Below are positions 9,461 to 17,763 of a DNA stretch of 64,000 bases, piece by piece. Numbering within the stretch: position 1 is the stretch's first letter; every line of letters starts with the position of its first letter. The position numbers were made by a program, and so were the translations under genes. Below the pieces are notes generated by a model. It saw only the letters and a list, made by a program, of their open reading frames with translations. It had not been told where the DNA came from and ran no database searches. Location of the stretch: contig JARLHL010000114.1 of assembly GCA_031292275.1 (NCBI GenBank), positions 18,874-82,873 on the forward strand. Direction: 5' to 3'. The stretch is from Desulfocapsaceae bacterium. Its GTDB lineage: Bacteria > Desulfobacterota > Desulfobulbia > Desulfobulbales > Desulfocapsaceae.

Positions 9461-10900
9461 ATGAAATTTATCCCCAGTACTATTCGTGTTCAGATCATGA
9501 TGGCATTTTCGGGGTGCTTTCTTTTCATGGCAGTTATCATTGCCGTTAATTATCACAATTTCAGCAGGTTATCTGGTTCACTATGGTTCTTCGAACTGGC
9601 CGGAGAGCTGAACAGCACTATCCTTGAGATGAGACGATATGAGAAAAATTATTTTCTCTTTCGCCAGGATTTCAATTTCGAAGAAAACGTGACTTATACC
9701 AATCGGCTGATGATGACGCTGAAGCGGGAGCAGGACAGCCTCGTTTCTGCGATCGGTCGGGAAAATTACGATCATTTTCTCAAGGATGTGGAAAATTATA
9801 CCGTTCTAATGCTGAGGCTGCACCAGCAGGAATGCGATGCCGACGGCTGCACCGACATCAAGGCCCTGATCCGCGGCGCTGGCCAAAATCTGCTGTCTCT
9901 TGCCGATCAATTCGTAGTGGCGGAGAAACGGGACGCCGATCGCCTGCTGAAACAGATGATCCCGATGCCGCTGATCAGCCTGATGAGCCTGCTGGTCCTG
10001 CTGGTTTTCATCATCCTGCTGATCGCCGAAAAGGTTATCCGTCCCCTGGCCCGGATCACCCGGGAGTCGGAGGCCGTCGCCCAGGGGGCCTTTCAGAGGA
10101 TCACCCCCTATGGCGATACCGGCAATGAGATCAATGCCCTGGTCAATGCCCTGAACCGGATGATGGCGGAGTTGGAAAAGCGGCAGGAGCAGCTGGTTCA
10201 GTCCCGCAAGATCGCCTCCATCGGCACCCTGACCGCCGGAATCGCCCATGAAATCAACAACCCGGTAAACAATATCTCCCTGATCCTGGAGTCCCTGATT
10301 GAAGACGGGGAGACCATGACCGGAGAGGAGAGGAGCAGGACCTACAGGGAGGCCCTGGAACAGGCAGACAGGACCAGTGAGATCGTCAAGAATCTTCTTG
10401 AATTTTCCCGGGCCAGCAAGCCGATTCTCGGGGCAGTGGATCTGGTATCGGTTGTGGACAAAACCGCCAGCCTCCTGAATAATGAGATGAACCTCCACAA
10501 GGTGAAGTTCACCAGGGAAGTCGAGACCGCCCAGCCTGACATTTACTTCGACAAAGGCGGGTTGCAGCAGGTCCTGCTCAACCTGTTCATGAACAGCATC
10601 CATGCCATGTCCGGAGGCGGCGAACTCCGGGTGATCATAGGGCCCTCCGAGAGGAAAAACGAATGCAGGATTGATGTTATTGATAACGGCCCCGGGATTC
10701 CCCCCGAGAATATCGAACAGATATTCGACCCCTTTTTCACCACCAAAAAGGAGGGGATCGGTACCGGTCTCGGGCTGTCAGTGAGCTACAATATCATCAA
10801 GAAAAATGGAGGCCGGATGAAGGTGGAAAGCCAGCCCGGTCATGGGGCACGCTTCACGCTGTACCTGCCGCAGACGAAGAATGTGATCATTGAAGGATGA
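9461..10900 (+). CDS. Membrane HAMP histidine kinase
   Basis: A 479-residue sensor kinase. Transmembrane helix 1 covers about residues 12-30 and helix 2 about 168-192, enclosing a 135-residue periplasmic sensor with several Asp/Glu-rich helices and a CDADGC motif. A HAMP linker follows, then the H-box [21 protein letters not shown]-box [15 protein letters not shown]1 [16 protein letters not shown] and G2 [13 protein letters not shown]. The next gene, an NtrC-type activator, starts 4 bp after the stop, so the pair is a two-component system. The start is taken at 9461, just behind repeat copy D; no strong ribosome site is visible. Confidence 0.92.
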   Translation: MKFIPSTIRVQIMMAFSGCFLFMAVIIAVNYHNFSRLSGSLWFFELAGELNSTILEMRRYEKNYFLFRQDFNFEENVTYTNRLMMTLKREQDSLVSAIGRENYDHFLKDVENYTVLMLRLHQQECDADGCTDIKALIRGAGQNLLSLADQFVVAEKRDADRLLKQMIPMPLISLMSLLVLLVFIILLIAEKVIRPLARITRESEAVAQGAFQRITPYGDTGNEINALVNALNRMMAELEKRQEQLVQSRKIASIGTLTAGIAHEINNPVNNISLILESLIEDGETMTGEERSRTYREALEQADRTSEIVKNLLEFSRASKPILGAVDLVSVVDKTASLLNNEMNLHKVKFTREVETAQPDIYFDKGGLQQVLLNLFMNSIHAMSGGGELRVIIGPSERKNECRIDVIDNGPGIPPENIEQIFDPFFTTKKEGIGTGLGLSVSYNIIKKNGGRMKVESQPGHGARFTLYLPQTKNVIIEG

Positions 10901-10903
10901 TAA

Positions 10904-12250
10904 ATGGACCGTTTCCGCATTGCCATTGTTGACGATGAGCCGCTGGTCTGCCGCGAGGTCAAACGGTGCCTTTCCAAAGAGCCGTATATTATTGAAACAT
11001 TCCCCAACGGGGAATCGGTCATCAAGAGGATGGAGGAGTTTCAATTTGATCTGGTCCTCTGCGACCTGAACCTCCCCGGGGTAAACGGCCTCGATGTCCT
11101 GAAGTTCGTGCGCAAACACTATCCCCAGAGCGAAATAATCCTGATCACCGCCTACAGTTCAGTGGATACCGCCATCGATGCAATCCGGGCCGGTGCCTTT
11201 CACTATGTAACGAAACCTGTCAGGTTTGCCGAGCTTCGGGTCCTGGTCAAACGGGCCCTGGATAAGGTGCTGCTGGTCCGGGAAAAGGAAGCCCTGAAGG
11301 AGGCGCTCTTTTCCCAGAAACGTCCGGCCGAGATCATCAGCAACAGCAAGATCATGTTTGAGGTCTTTCAGCTCATTGACAAGGTCGGACCTCTGGACTG
11401 CAATGTCCTCATCTACGGTGAGAGCGGAACGGGCAAGGAGATGGTCGCCCAGGCCCTGCACCAACGGAGTTCCCGCCGCAATCAATCCTTCGTGTCATTC
11501 AACTGCGGCGGCTTTTCGGAAGAGCTGATCACCAACGAGCTCTTCGGCCATGAAAAGGGTGCCTTCACCGGGGCCAACGAGACCAAGGTCGGCCTGCTTG
11601 AGGCCGCCAACAAAGGCACTATCTTTCTCGATGAAATCAGTGAGATGCCCGCCAGCATGCAGGTAAAGCTGCTGCGTTTCGTCGAAGAGCGTTTTCTGCT
11701 GCGGGTCGGCGGCATCAGACAGATCCCCGTGGATGTCCGATTGATCGCCGCCAGCAACCAGGATCTCAAGGGACTGGTTAAAGCCGGCTCCTTCAGAGAA
11801 GATCTTTTCTACCGACTCAATGTGGTCCTGATCAACCTGCCGCCGCTGCGTACCAGACCGGAGGATATCCCGCTTTTGATCCGCCACTTTCTGACAAAAT
11901 ACAGCCGGGCCTTCGGCAAAGAGGTCAAACATGTCTCCACCGAGGTTCTGGATATCCTTACCCATTACCCCTTTCCAGGCAATGTCAGAGAGTTGGAAAA
12001 CATCATCGAAAGGGCGGTTGCACTCTCCGACGACTCTGAGATTTCCGCAGGTGACCTGCCCTCGGATCTCCAGGAACTCTCCATCAGCACCATAGACCCC
12101 CAATCCTGGCTCTCTCTGGAAGAGAAGGAAAAGCTGTATATCCAGGAAGTCCTGGCCAAGACTAATCATCGTAAAAACATCGCCGCCGATATCCTGGGCC
12201 TGCCCAGGACCTCGCTCTGGCGGAAGATGAAACGCTATGGCCTCTCATAA
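10904..12250 (+). CDS. NtrC-family sigma-54 activator, partner of the HAMP kinase
   Basis: A 448-residue regulator with three domains: receiver (residues 1-120, acceptor Asp in LVLCDLNLPG, Lys in VTKPVRF), AAA+ sigma-54 interaction domain (about 145-380) and a Fis-type helix-turn-helix at the C terminus (NIAADILGLPRTSLWRKMKR). Walker A is GESGTGKEM, the sigma-54 contact loop is an intact GAFTGA (in HEKGAFTGANE), and Walker B is GTIFLDEI. It is co-transcribed with the kinase ahead of it. The first gene downstream (a Usp protein, 509 bp away) is preceded by a sigma-54-like sequence, making that operon a plausible target, though this is inference. Confidence 0.93.
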   Translation: MDRFRIAIVDDEPLVCREVKRCLSKEPYIIETFPNGESVIKRMEEFQFDLVLCDLNLPGVNGLDVLKFVRKHYPQSEIILITAYSSVDTAIDAIRAGAFHYVTKPVRFAELRVLVKRALDKVLLVREKEALKEALFSQKRPAEIISNSKIMFEVFQLIDKVGPLDCNVLIYGESGTGKEMVAQALHQRSSRRNQSFVSFNCGGFSEELITNELFGHEKGAFTGANETKVGLLEAANKGTIFLDEISEMPASMQVKLLRFVEERFLLRVGGIRQIPVDVRLIAASNQDLKGLVKAGSFREDLFYRLNVVLINLPPLRTRPEDIPLLIRHFLTKYSRAFGKEVKHVSTEVLDILTHYPFPGNVRELENIIERAVALSDDSEISAGDLPSDLQELSISTIDPQSWLSLEEKEKLYIQEVLAKTNHRKNIAADILGLPRTSLWRKMKRYGLS

Positions 12251-12538
12251 GCCCGCCGCCGGGAGTTCGTACCGCCTGCCGGAGGTCCCTGGAAGGGCGG
12301 CAGGCCCTGGATTTTCCCGGTATAGACCTTAAAGGATTCACGGCCCCTCGCCTCCTAGACGCCACCTGCCGGGACCGGGCCTGGACGCCGCCCCGAGATT
12401 TGACCGGCTTGTAACACCTCCTTTTCTCGATAGCCGCAGGGCGGGGACGCGCCTCCCTCCTGCACCGCCTCTTTGAAAATAATTCGGCTGATTGCCAATT
12501 TATCCCCCCTCTCTCTTGCCCTGCATTTTTTCCGCCAT

Positions 12539-12561
12539 AAGAGTTTCATTCTGAAACTCTT
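12539..12561. promoter_or_regulatory. 10-bp palindrome, operator or short terminator
   Basis: AAGAGTTTCA and TGAAACTCTT flank a 3-bp spacer. There is no T-run on the plus strand, so a protein-binding site or a factor-assisted stop is as likely as a classical terminator. It lies about 145 bp upstream of the candidate sigma-54 promoter, a distance typical for enhancer sites of NtrC-type activators. Confidence 0.4.
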
Positions 12562-12703
12562 CTCTCAATATACTGAATTATAAGAACTTATTCATCAAAT
12601 GCAATCCCGCGAAATGCGTTATGTCCCAATCTGAAACCTCTAGCACCCAAAAAAACAGAGGGAACAACTCACATGATAGCGATATTATTACATAACACCA
12701 TAG

Positions 12704-12718
12704 TGGCACAATATTTGT
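12704..12718 (+). promoter_or_regulatory. Candidate sigma-54 promoter for the Usp operon
   Basis: TGGCAC-AATAT-TTGT fits the -24/-12 pattern with correct spacing (GG, ten bases, then GT). The -12 dinucleotide is GT where GC is the consensus, which weakens the call. It ends about 40 bp before the Usp start codon at 12759. Confidence 0.5.
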
Positions 12719-12758
12719 AACGTGAGGCACAGCCATATTAAACCGGGAGAAGAGCAGC

Positions 12759-13157
12759 ATGCATCAACAGAGGATTCTCGTTCTGGTCGGAGTCTCCGCT
12801 AAGGATCTCAAGGGCGTACACTATACCCTGGCTCTGGCCGAAAGAATTACTACCAAGGTGTTCATTGTCCAGCAGTCCAAAGGAGAAGGGGAACTCGAAC
12901 CGCATTCTGTCTGGCTGGAGGAAGCCCTGCACGACCTGATCAGCAGTGCGCGCCTGGCCGGGTTGGATGTGACCCACCTCGTCACCACTGGTGATACAGC
13001 AGGGAAGATCATCTCCCTGGTCAAATCTGAGGGTATTACTTTATTGGTTTTGGGCGTTGACGACGGAGATTATGAAAATTTCATCCTGCAGATGAAACCT
13101 CATCTTCCCTGCCAGATCGTCCAAGTTAAAGAGAAGGATCATATTAGTTACCTATAA
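12759..13157 (+). CDS. Universal-stress-protein-like protein
   Basis: A 132-residue single-domain alpha/beta protein: first strand RILVLVGVSAKD, helix HYTLALAERIT, and the late strand LLVLGVDDGDYENF. The length and order suit the Usp/UspA fold. The usual ATP-binding signature G-2x-G-9x-G-S is not clear, so nucleotide binding is doubtful. A GGGAGAAGAG ribosome site precedes the ATG. It is the first gene of a run with the cytidylate-kinase-like, TauE and receiver genes, 14 bp from the next. In such a cluster it may be a stress-linked regulator of the transporter; that is inference. Confidence 0.7.
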   Translation: MHQQRILVLVGVSAKDLKGVHYTLALAERITTKVFIVQQSKGEGELEPHSVWLEEALHDLISSARLAGLDVTHLVTTGDTAGKIISLVKSEGITLLVLGVDDGDYENFILQMKPHLPCQIVQVKEKDHISYL

Positions 13158-13171
13158 GGAAGGTGTAACAC

Positions 13172-14686
13172 ATGGCAATTGTAATGATCTCAAGTTTGTA
13201 TCAAAGCGGCCGCAAGGAATTGGCCGAAGCGTTGGCCAAAAAGACAAACTGGCCGCTGCTGAGTCGTGAGGAATTGGTCGACCGTGCGCGCGAACAAGGC
13301 ATTAAGATCGGCCGCCTTGAAGTCGCCATGATTAAGACCCCGAATCAGTCCGAGAAGCTTGCACATGAAAAGGATCTCTACCTGGCATTTCTGACCGCGA
13401 CCCTGTGCGAAAAGGCCCGTGAAGGCAGTTTTATTTACTACGGGCGCGGCGGCCATCTGCTGCTGCCGGGCGTGAGTCATCGGCTCCGAGTAGGTCTGTC
13501 CACACCCCAGGAGGTCAGGGTTGACCGAACCGCCCAGGCACTGGGCTTGAGTCCGGACAAGGCAGTTGGCTACCTCAAGGAGATCGATGAGGATTTTGAA
13601 AAATGGATCCGTTTTATCCATAAGGTTGACAGCCGTGATGCGAAAAACTTTGATGCTGTTTTCAATCTGGAAAACATCGGCTTATCCAATGCGGCGGAGA
13701 TACTCTGCCATATGGCTGGGATGCCGGAATTTCAGCCGACAGCCGCCAGCAACAGGATGGTTGAGAATCTCTGGCTGGCAGCCCAGTCCAAACTGCGTCT
13801 TGCCTTAGATGAACGCACAGCTGCCGCAGACTTGCAGGTTCAGGCGGATAATGGTGTTGTCACGGTAACCTATCCGCCTCAACAGTCACAGTTCCGCACG
13901 AATATCCCGGAAGTCCTTGCCGAGCTCAAAGGCTGTCATGAAATCCAGTGCACCATGGCTGAGACCAATATCCTCTGGATTCAGGAACGCTTTGATCCCC
14001 AGGCCGAGAACTACCAGCAGATTATCCAGTTGGCCCAGCGCTGGGGAGCAGCCGTAGAGTTGATGCGTCTCATTCCGCCGGATGAGGGAGCCGGTGATGC
14101 AGCCGGGACAGATATCGACACCGACAGGGCCTTCAGCAGGAAAAATGCGGTCTACACCGGCGGCGTCGAAGACGACGACCCGCAGACCATCTATAACGAT
14201 GGCGGCCTGATCCGGACCAAGGAGGATCTGCTTGGCCAGGGACGTTTCGGCGGCCAGCATACCGTCTGCGGAGGCTATGCCAGCATCCTGGAAAGGATCC
14301 AGGGAAACGGCAACTACACCCTGGTGGTTATCGGCGACATGTTTCTGTCCAAGGGCCATTCAGCCCGGACACGCCAGACCAGGGAACTGGCGCTGAATAT
14401 CCGGGACCGACTGAAGGCCCCGGTTATAACCGCCGATGAAATGAAATCGCGGCTGCTGTTCGGGAAAAAACAGGGTCTGCAGATGGTGGGCTTCATGGCT
14501 GTGGTGCTGTTTCTCTTTGGAACAGTCTTCACCCACCAGGATCTCCTGTTCAGTTTCCTGAGCGGCCCTCTCCATCAGAGCCACAAGTGGTTCTCGCCGG
14601 TGGCCCTCTTCCTCTTCATTCCTCTTCTGGCCTATCTCTGGGGAACGGTGACGGGATTAGCCCTTAAAATAATAAATATCGATTAA
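13172..14686 (+). CDS. Cytidylate-kinase-like protein fused to a membrane anchor
   Basis: A 504-residue multidomain protein. Residues 1-190 resemble the cytidylate-kinase-like family: MISSLYQSGRKELAEALAKK in place of the usual glycine-rich P-loop, then YYGRGGHLLLPGVSHRLRV and RVDRTAQALGL. The nucleotide-binding loop is degenerate, so catalysis is doubtful. The middle (about 215-300) has alternating strands and helices of unknown type. The segment around RTRQTRELALNIRDRLKAPV (about 390-430) precedes two transmembrane helices near the C terminus (435-455 and 475-500). A GGAAGG ribosome site precedes it. Its place between a Usp protein and a TauE/SafE permease suggests a sensory role at the membrane. 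Domain boundaries are approximate. Confidence 0.7.
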   Translation: MAIVMISSLYQSGRKELAEALAKKTNWPLLSREELVDRAREQGIKIGRLEVAMIKTPNQSEKLAHEKDLYLAFLTATLCEKAREGSFIYYGRGGHLLLPGVSHRLRVGLSTPQEVRVDRTAQALGLSPDKAVGYLKEIDEDFEKWIRFIHKVDSRDAKNFDAVFNLENIGLSNAAEILCHMAGMPEFQPTAASNRMVENLWLAAQSKLRLALDERTAAADLQVQADNGVVTVTYPPQQSQFRTNIPEVLAELKGCHEIQCTMAETNILWIQERFDPQAENYQQIIQLAQRWGAAVELMRLIPPDEGAGDAAGTDIDTDRAFSRKNAVYTGGVEDDDPQTIYNDGGLIRTKEDLLGQGRFGGQHTVCGGYASILERIQGNGNYTLVVIGDMFLSKGHSARTRQTRELALNIRDRLKAPVITADEMKSRLLFGKKQGLQMVGFMAVVLFLFGTVFTHQDLLFSFLSGPLHQSHKWFSPVALFLFIPLLAYLWGTVTGLALKIINID

Positions 14687-14711
14687 TTTCAAGAGTCCGG
14701 AGGTAGTGAGC

Positions 14712-15848
14712 ATGCACGAATTATTAGCGATTAATTATATTGACATAAATGTTTCGATTGCCCTGCAGGTCATCCTGCTCGGCTTCATTGGCGGGATTCT
14801 CAGCGGCTTTATCGGCAGTGGCGGGGCCTTCTTCATGACCCCCGGAATGATGAATCTGGGGGTAGACGGCGTCGCCGCCGTTGCCAGCAATATTGCCCAC
14901 AAGTTCGGCAAGGCCATGGTAGGGGCCAAAAAACATGCTGCTGCCGGCAACGTTGACCAGAAGCTCGCAGCCTATATGCTGGCCACGGCCCTGGCAGGGG
15001 TTCAGGTCGCGGTATGGATCAACGCTTTTCTGTTCAAGGGAGGGGGGGATAGCGGAGAAGGCCATGGGGCACCGAAGGGGGCTGGCGCCAATCTCTATAT
15101 CAGCCTTGTCTTCGCAACCATCCTCTCGGTAGTTGCCATTTCCATGCTGCGCGACATCATCAAGTCCAGCAAAAATGGCGAGGACGGCGCAGGCCCATCC
15201 ATGAAGATTGCCAACTTCCTGGCAAAACTCAACATCCCTCCGGTAATCAACTTCCCCGTTTCAGATACAAAGGTAAGCCTCTGGGTCCTGCTGATCGTAG
15301 GCGTGGCCACAGGCTACCTGGCAGGAACCATCGGTGTGGGTGGTTTCATAGGAGTACCGTGCATGATCTACGTCTTCGGCGTCCCCACGGCTGTCGCAAC
15401 CGGAACAGAACTGTATCTGGCACTTTTTATGGGTGGATTCGGCGCAATCAGTTACGCACTGCAAGGCTTCGTTGATCTCCGCATGACCATGCTCCTCTAC
15501 GTCGGTTCCCTGATCGGCGTTCATCTTGGCGTCTATGGCGTCAAGGTCGTTAACGAAAAATATATCCGCATGGTCACTTGCCTGATCATCCTCCTCTGCG
15601 TGGTCAGCCGGATTGTTGCTATACCTATTTATTTGCGACAGCTTGGATTCATCGATATGAATCCTGCCTGGGATATTTATTTCAATTCAGCGAGCAAATT
15701 TTTCCTCTTTGCCAGCGGAATAACGGGAGCGCTGGTGATTCTGATGAAAGTAATTCAGGCCTACCGCCACAGAAGAAAGATTCAGCAAACGCTCCTGGTG
15801 GTCCGAGAACCGGGGCTCCAACAGGCTGAGACGGCTGAGGCCGCCTAA
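14712..15848 (+). CDS. TauE/SafE family membrane permease
   Basis: A 378-residue polytopic membrane protein of the TauE/SafE (DUF81) family, which exports or takes up sulfite, sulfoacetate, taurine-related anions or similar. The N-terminal half carries the family glycine motif GFIGGILSGFIGSGGAFFMTP; its internal repeat in the second half is GVATGYLAGTIGVGGFIGVP. About eight hydrophobic helices are visible, with a cytoplasmic insert of roughly 60 residues (GGDSGEGHGAPKG and following). Start at the ATG 14712, 8 bp behind GGAGG; a GTG at 14706 is too close to that site. The operon setting with Usp, kinase-like and receiver proteins suggests regulated anion export. Substrate not determinable from sequence. 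Confidence 0.88.
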   Translation: MHELLAINYIDINVSIALQVILLGFIGGILSGFIGSGGAFFMTPGMMNLGVDGVAAVASNIAHKFGKAMVGAKKHAAAGNVDQKLAAYMLATALAGVQVAVWINAFLFKGGGDSGEGHGAPKGAGANLYISLVFATILSVVAISMLRDIIKSSKNGEDGAGPSMKIANFLAKLNIPPVINFPVSDTKVSLWVLLIVGVATGYLAGTIGVGGFIGVPCMIYVFGVPTAVATGTELYLALFMGGFGAISYALQGFVDLRMTMLLYVGSLIGVHLGVYGVKVVNEKYIRMVTCLIILLCVVSRIVAIPIYLRQLGFIDMNPAWDIYFNSASKFFLFASGITGALVILMKVIQAYRHRRKIQQTLLVVREPGLQQAETAEAA

Positions 15849-15907
15849 GCTCAACGGCAGAAAACGCTGCCCGGAAAGAAATCAGGCCTTAGGCCAAGGA
15901 GATAATC

Positions 15908-16306
15908 ATGGAAAATCATTGCGATATTCTAATAGTAGACGACGAACCCATTGTCGGTCAGCGACTGAAGGCATTGCTGGAAAAGGAAGGCCATCGGGTG
16001 GAGGCCTTCATTGATTCCGCAGTCGCCCTGCAACGCCTGGATACGCAACACTTCGATATAGTAATCAGCGACATCCGGATGGGTGATATTGACGGCATCC
16101 AGCTGCTGGATCAGGTTCTGAAAAAGTTCCGCCACATTAAAGTGGTTCTGATCACCGGCTACGCCACCCTGGAACTGGCTCGGGAATCACTGGCGAAGGG
16201 TGCCTTCGACTTCATCGCCAAGCCGTTCAAACTCAATGAGATTCGAACGACAATCAAGAGGGCCATGGAATCAATCGTGTCCCAGCAATCCTCAGCAGTT
16301 CACTGA
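15908..16306 (+). CDS. Stand-alone receiver-domain response regulator
   Basis: A 132-residue protein made of one receiver domain: acidic pair in ILIVDDEPIVG, acceptor Asp in DIVISDIRMGD, conserved Thr in VVLITGYATLE and Lys in FIAKPFKLNEI. There is no output domain; after about residue 120 only a short polar tail remains. An AAGGAGATAATC ribosome site precedes the ATG. It closes the Usp/kinase-like/TauE run, 59 bp after the permease, and a strong hairpin terminator follows. It probably acts through protein contact, perhaps with one of the many kinases here. Confidence 0.9.
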   Translation: MENHCDILIVDDEPIVGQRLKALLEKEGHRVEAFIDSAVALQRLDTQHFDIVISDIRMGDIDGIQLLDQVLKKFRHIKVVLITGYATLELARESLAKGAFDFIAKPFKLNEIRTTIKRAMESIVSQQSSAVH

Positions 16307-16330
16307 GAGACGGCTGAAACGCTCAAAATT

Positions 16331-16369
16331 CAAAGGATGAAAGCGATGCGTTTTCGCCTTCATCCTTTG
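16331..16369. terminator. Bidirectional hairpin terminator
   Basis: CAAAGGATGAAAGCG pairs with CGCCTTCATCCTTTG (14 of 15 positions) around a 9-base loop, between the convergent receiver and acyltransferase genes. No long T-run follows on the plus strand; on the minus strand a short AATTTTG follows. Confidence 0.7.
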
Positions 16370-16448
16370 TCCCCCATCACACCTTCCTGCCTGCAAGAAA
16401 GGCGATGCCCTCCCTGCGTCAGGGCACAAGATCGGCCTTCCGGTCCGA

Positions 16449-17192
16449 TTACCTCTCAAAAAATGCAGCGAGTTCAGGCCGTCTTCTCCTCATCTCATCT
16501 TCCACTCGCCGTATGCAGGCCCCGTAAATTCTGACCTTGCCATAGTAATCGATATACTCCGGAGCCAGGAGTTCAAAATAAACCCCATAGCGCTCCAGCA
16601 TCCGGTAGAGTGAGTCTTCGAAAGTCGCAATCCAATGCGTTATGCCAAGATCATATCTACTGGAAAGATACATAATCTTGAACAGTTCAAGAATGACAGC
16701 AGAAAATCTCTTCCACTGGTCGCGGTTGTCCGTATTGATCTTAGCGCCGTGCAATCCATCTACGGCACAACTTCGATACTGTCTCGCAATGCAAAGACGT
16801 GAAATTTCGGCTGTGGACTCAAGGGGGAATTTTTGTCTCTCCAGCTTTTTCAGCAGGGAGGGACAATGCAGGACTGTCGGGAAGGACAGACGTTCAGACC
16901 ATCTGACAAGACGGACTGTACCAATGATTTCATTTTTGTTGCGGGCGTTGGAGGCCAGAAAATGCTCGGAGACAGCGTCATATTCGTCTCTCTCCAAATT
17001 GTCGGGATAATCGTCCGGATTGAGGAATCGGGCCTCATGACAATACACCCTGTAACGGAGATTATAGAGGGCCATGTGCTCTTCGGAAGTCTTTTCCTGC
17101 GTGAGTCGCTTCCTTATGAGCAAAAGCGATCCGGGAGTGAAGAAGGCGTCTTGTATTGTATGGCGGGGAGATGTTTCAAAGGTGTTCGACAT
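16449..17192 (-). CDS. PEP-CTERM/exosortase system-associated acyltransferase
   Basis: A 247-residue N-acyltransferase-fold protein of the type found only in genomes with an exosortase/PEP-CTERM sorting system. Recognisable stretches are LYNLRYRVYCHEARFLNPDD near residue 45, EIIGTVRLVRWSERLSFP, and AEISRLCIARQYR; these resemble acyl-homoserine-lactone-synthase-like GNAT folds. Start at 17192 (MSNTFETSP) behind AGGAATT; the longer frame to 17249 would translate repeat copy E. No exosortase gene is in the window, but a PEP-CTERM substrate gene lies 572 bp upstream on the same strand. Its chemical product is not known for the family. Confidence 0.85.
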   Translation of the reverse strand: MSNTFETSPRHTIQDAFFTPGSLLLIRKRLTQEKTSEEHMALYNLRYRVYCHEARFLNPDDYPDNLERDEYDAVSEHFLASNARNKNEIIGTVRLVRWSERLSFPTVLHCPSLLKKLERQKFPLESTAEISRLCIARQYRSCAVDGLHGAKINTDNRDQWKRFSAVILELFKIMYLSSRYDLGITHWIATFEDSLYRMLERYGVYFELLAPEYIDYYGKVRIYGACIRRVEDEMRRRRPELAAFFER

Positions 17193-17218
17193 AATTCCTG
17201 TTCTCTCTTTCAGCAAAA

Positions 17219-17314
17219 CCAGTAGGGCTGAACCAGGTTGGCCGGCCATAACAAATATGAAAGCACATCACTTCAACAAGTCAAAGCCGCTGTTCCCGGA
17301 GGACTTTCATCTGA
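17219..17314 (+). repeat. Dispersed repeat, copy E
   Basis: Starts CCAGTAGGGCTGA, continues CCAGGTTGGCCGGCC, then ATGAAAGCACATCACTTC and ends with GAGGACTTTCAT. The outer ATGAAAG and CTTTCAT arms are exact complements. The conserved end is 26 bp from the acyltransferase start codon at 17192. Confidence 0.85.
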
Positions 17315-17703
17315 ATACTGATTGTTCTCTTAACGAAAGATATCAAGAAGATATGCTGTTGTACCAGCTTACAGTCAGTCTGCCCCGCCACACAAGGGCG
17401 GAAACGCCCCCCACGATCTGGCGGCACCACATCTGCGGCACGACATCCGCTTTTGATTGAATGCAGCCCCCCTTCCTCGATCCTCATCTCAAAACTGCAA
17501 CCACTGCCAGCACAGTTTTGACGGATCAGACACAAAACAATCGCAAGAGGTCTAATGATAAGTTGATTGAGTTCCAGGCTGATTGAGACGCAGCAAGAGC
17601 TAAACACCGATTACACTCTCTCGGGGCATCATCAATGCCGAGCAAAAGAGAGTCAATATTGCTGTGAAAACAGAGAGAACTGATCTCGAACAATCATTGT
17701 TTA

Positions 17704-17743
17704 TTAAAAAAAGAAGGAACCGAGACAAGCCCGGCTCCTTCTT
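17704..17743 (-). terminator. Intrinsic terminator of the PEP-CTERM gene
   Basis: On the minus strand a 12-bp stem (AAGAAGGAGCCG with CGGTTCCTTCTT, one G-T pair) and a 9-base loop are followed directly by a run of seven T. It lies 20 bp after the stop codon at 17764, a textbook rho-independent terminator. Confidence 0.9.
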
Positions 17744-17763
17744 AGGTCCAACTCAATAACGCC

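Larger units (their letters stand above)
12251..12758. other. Intergenic leader of the Usp-TauE operon
   Basis: About 500 bp with no gene. The left half is GC-rich and featureless. It then holds a perfect short palindrome (12539-12561), AT-rich sequence, and the sigma-54-like element at 12704-12718. Confidence 0.55.
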
